Positions 62,291 to 64,000 of a stretch of 64,000 nt of DNA are shown here, piece by piece. This stretch comes from Lateolabrax maculatus (Eukaryota > Chordata > Actinopteri > Acropomatiformes > Lateolabracidae). Location of the stretch: positions 19,537,001-19,601,000 of the forward strand of contig CM062219.1 in assembly GCA_031216445.1 (NCBI GenBank), in the 5' to 3' direction. Positions within the stretch are counted from its first letter, which is position 1; each line of letters opens with the position of its first letter. The translations under genes and the position numbers were made by a program. Under the pieces are notes generated by a model that saw nothing but the letters and a program-made list of their open reading frames with translations, had not been told where the DNA came from and did not search any database.

Positions 62291-62325
<35 letters not shown>
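62291..62325. repeat. (TG)17 microsatellite next to a splice donor
   Basis: On the st8sia3 strand this is an (AC)n run starting at intron position +8. Only GTAGGTT separates it from the exon end. Confidence 0.95.
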
Positions 62326-62327
<2 letters not shown>

Positions 62328-62332
62328 CCTAC

Positions 62333-62452
62333 TTCAGCTGTACAAAAGCGGTGCTGTTGTAGCTCCATTTAGAGGAGTTCTGCAGGTCTTCGCTGAGAGC
62401 GTTGGTCAGAGGAGTGAAAGCTGGATCCAGATACTTCATGGCCAGCTGGGAG
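62333..62452 (-). CDS. st8sia3: st8sia3 internal coding exon (stem region)
   Basis: A 120-nt exon encoding SQLAMKYLDPAFTPLTNALS and the following residues up to Lys40, the stem between membrane anchor and catalytic domain. The acceptor is gcctgtgcag|CTCCCAG and the donor CTGAA|gtaggt. Both boundaries are phase 2, so it joins exon 3 as LK-KEI without a shift; human reads QR-QEI at the same place. Two N-glycosylation sequons are visible (NSS at 25, NST at 32). It is one residue shorter than human here. The first coding exon, with cytoplasmic tail and transmembrane anchor, is not in the window: no suitable hydrophobic frame occurs between 62453 and 64000. The donor is followed after seven bases by a long CA repeat. 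Confidence 0.93.
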
Positions 62453-64000
62453 CTGCACAGGCAAGCAGGAGGAGGAGGAGGAAATAGAGACATGGAGGTT
62501 AACCCAGTCTTCCTGTGATAGCAGGAGGTCGGCTTCATCCACTTGCATTTCAACGTGTTCTGAGAAGCATTTTAGCTCTTTTAAAACAAAGATTTGAAGG
62601 TAATGTAAAACAGACTCATTTACCTGCATGGGAAACCATTAAAAGATCATTTGTCCAACAGGCCAAGAAACACAAGCAGTCAGACAATCAGAGAAGCTGT
62701 AAATGTTTTAGATTTCAGATTACTGAAACCACTTTGTTTGGAGGTTAAAGACTCTTACACGCCAAACTAAAATTACGATGCAAAGATGCTGTAAATTTGT
62801 GTATAACTCAGAGTTACAAATGTACACTTTTTTGTCTTCTATTTTATTTTGTGATGATTTTACTTTGTTTTTCATGATTCTAAACAAGAGATTTCATCCC
62901 ATCAATCAAAGAAAATGTTTCTTTGGTTTGCAAGAAACAACAAGGATTCAATAACTACATGCTTGGTTTTGTTTATATATCTTGCACATATACTTAAATT
63001 TGGTGTGGAAATACCTCAAAACTATAAGTGAGATCATCTGACTGTACGTGTTTCTTGATGTTGTTGATGTCCAAAAGTACAAAAATAACATAAGACGTAA
63101 GAAATCAAAATTGCCTCTGCTGGGCTCCACAGAAAGCAAATGATCACTGATATTTTGTCTCTTTCTCTATCAGTACTACCCTTCTCACAAGGTAAAATGC
63201 CTCCAAAAGAAGCTGATTGAAATGTGCAAGTGTTTGAGGAGCCGTTCAGCTGTGACGTTTTGTCACTTTAGGGAACCAGCTGCAGTAAAAAACTAATTCA
63301 GACAGTTTCATTTACACTCTCAGCTCAGTGTAAACGCAGACTTTCAGCCTCTTTCCTACTCCTAAAACCTAGATTCAAATCAACCCGGCGTACTGTGGGG
63401 AAATGAGCAGTAAGGCCAAACTGTTGCAGAAATTCTGTCCATCTTAGCAAGTTATTCATAGTTAATTTGGGACTGTGGAGTGAAATATTTACCCTTCAAC
63501 CAAATTTGCTTTCTCTTTCGCATTCAAGACGGTTTTAAAGCAACTGTCCACATTTTATAATGATGCCTTGTTTACCACATTTCAAGACAATTAAGCTGCA
63601 TAAGAAATCTAATGACAACACCTTGTTGGTAAATTTGATTTCATCGTTAGACTGAACATAAGGGCAATGTACTTGATAAGATGAACACTTCTTTTGCAGT
63701 GCAAGAAGCCTCGACTCTTTCAATTCTAGAAGTCAGTGTATTAAAACCAAGACTTAACCAGGGGATTTAACATGATCTAATTCACTTTGTAAGCTTTTCT
63801 ATATGCCTGTTTTTTTGCACGGAAACCTTGACATTTTTAATGTACGTATTTGAGTTTTTCTTGTCCATGGTGCTGTCCCCGGGTAGAATGACTTCCTTAT
63901 CAGATCAGAGCAGCATTCAGTCTACATTTCTTGAAAAGCAGCACTCTCTGTCTTACCCAGAGTCAAATGAGAAAATGGAAATCAGTCTCATCTCTGTGCA
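62453..64000 (-). other. st8sia3: st8sia3 intron 1, partial
   Basis: Upstream of the stem exon the sequence is unique AT-rich DNA with a (TCC)n run at 62467-62482 beside the polypyrimidine tract. No exon encoding a signal anchor is present, so this is intron up to the window edge. Confidence 0.75.

Larger units (their letters stand above)
60514..62332 (-). other. st8sia3: st8sia3 intron between stem and catalytic exons (1,819 nt)
   Basis: GT-AG intron with a GACTTG array at 60990-61560 and a (TG)n array at its 5' end. The rest is unique, with no gene. Confidence 0.9.

Overview
This window is vertebrate, and most likely percomorph (spiny-rayed) fish, genomic DNA. Two multi-exon genes on the minus strand occupy about 2.5 kb of coding sequence. 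The rest is intron, UTR and intergenic DNA rich in (CA)n, (GA)n and (AT)n microsatellites and in short interspersed repeats of the kind common in percomorph genomes. I see no bacterial genes, operons, rRNA, tRNA genes or CRISPR arrays.

Gene 1 is onecut2, encoding a CUT plus homeodomain transcription factor. It is complete in two coding exons: exon 1 at 35681-34466, a 28,988-nt intron, and exon 2 at 5477-5188. The spliced protein is 501 residues. It has the Onecut N-terminus, STP box, a nine-His run, one CUT domain, and a homeodomain with the Phe48/Met50 signature. A GC-rich region with CCAAT and GC boxes lies upstream (about 35.7-36.24 kb). The 3' UTR runs from 5187 towards the window start. 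Its inferred span carries eight miR-9 seed matches, plus one in the last codons, all on the transcript strand.

Gene 2 is st8sia3, an alpha-2,8-sialyltransferase of the Golgi. Its last three coding exons are present (62452-62333, 60513-59956, 57427-57145), giving 319 residues of stem and catalytic domain. The first exon, with the membrane anchor, lies beyond position 64000. The same tandem arrangement (ST8SIA3 upstream of ONECUT2, same strand) exists on human chromosome 18, which supports both identifications.

Region by region: 1-5.2 kb, onecut2 3' UTR; 5.2-5.5 kb, homeodomain exon; 5.5-34.5 kb, intron with transposon remnants, microsatellites and several complex unique stretches that may be enhancers; 34.5-36.2 kb, exon 1 and promoter; 36.2-57.1 kb, intergenic, with a SINE, three degenerate short-motif arrays, a dense microsatellite cluster (47.9-51.8 kb) and candidate enhancers; 57.1-64 kb, 3' part of st8sia3.

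Both genes are known to be expressed in the nervous system. The most useful observations are regulatory: the miR-9 site cluster, a palindromic double Onecut motif 250 bp inside the onecut2 intron, two nuclear-receptor DR1-type sites flanking onecut2, and a CA repeat starting 8 nt into st8sia3 intron 2. I found no convincing new biological system. The candidate enhancers rest on sequence texture only.
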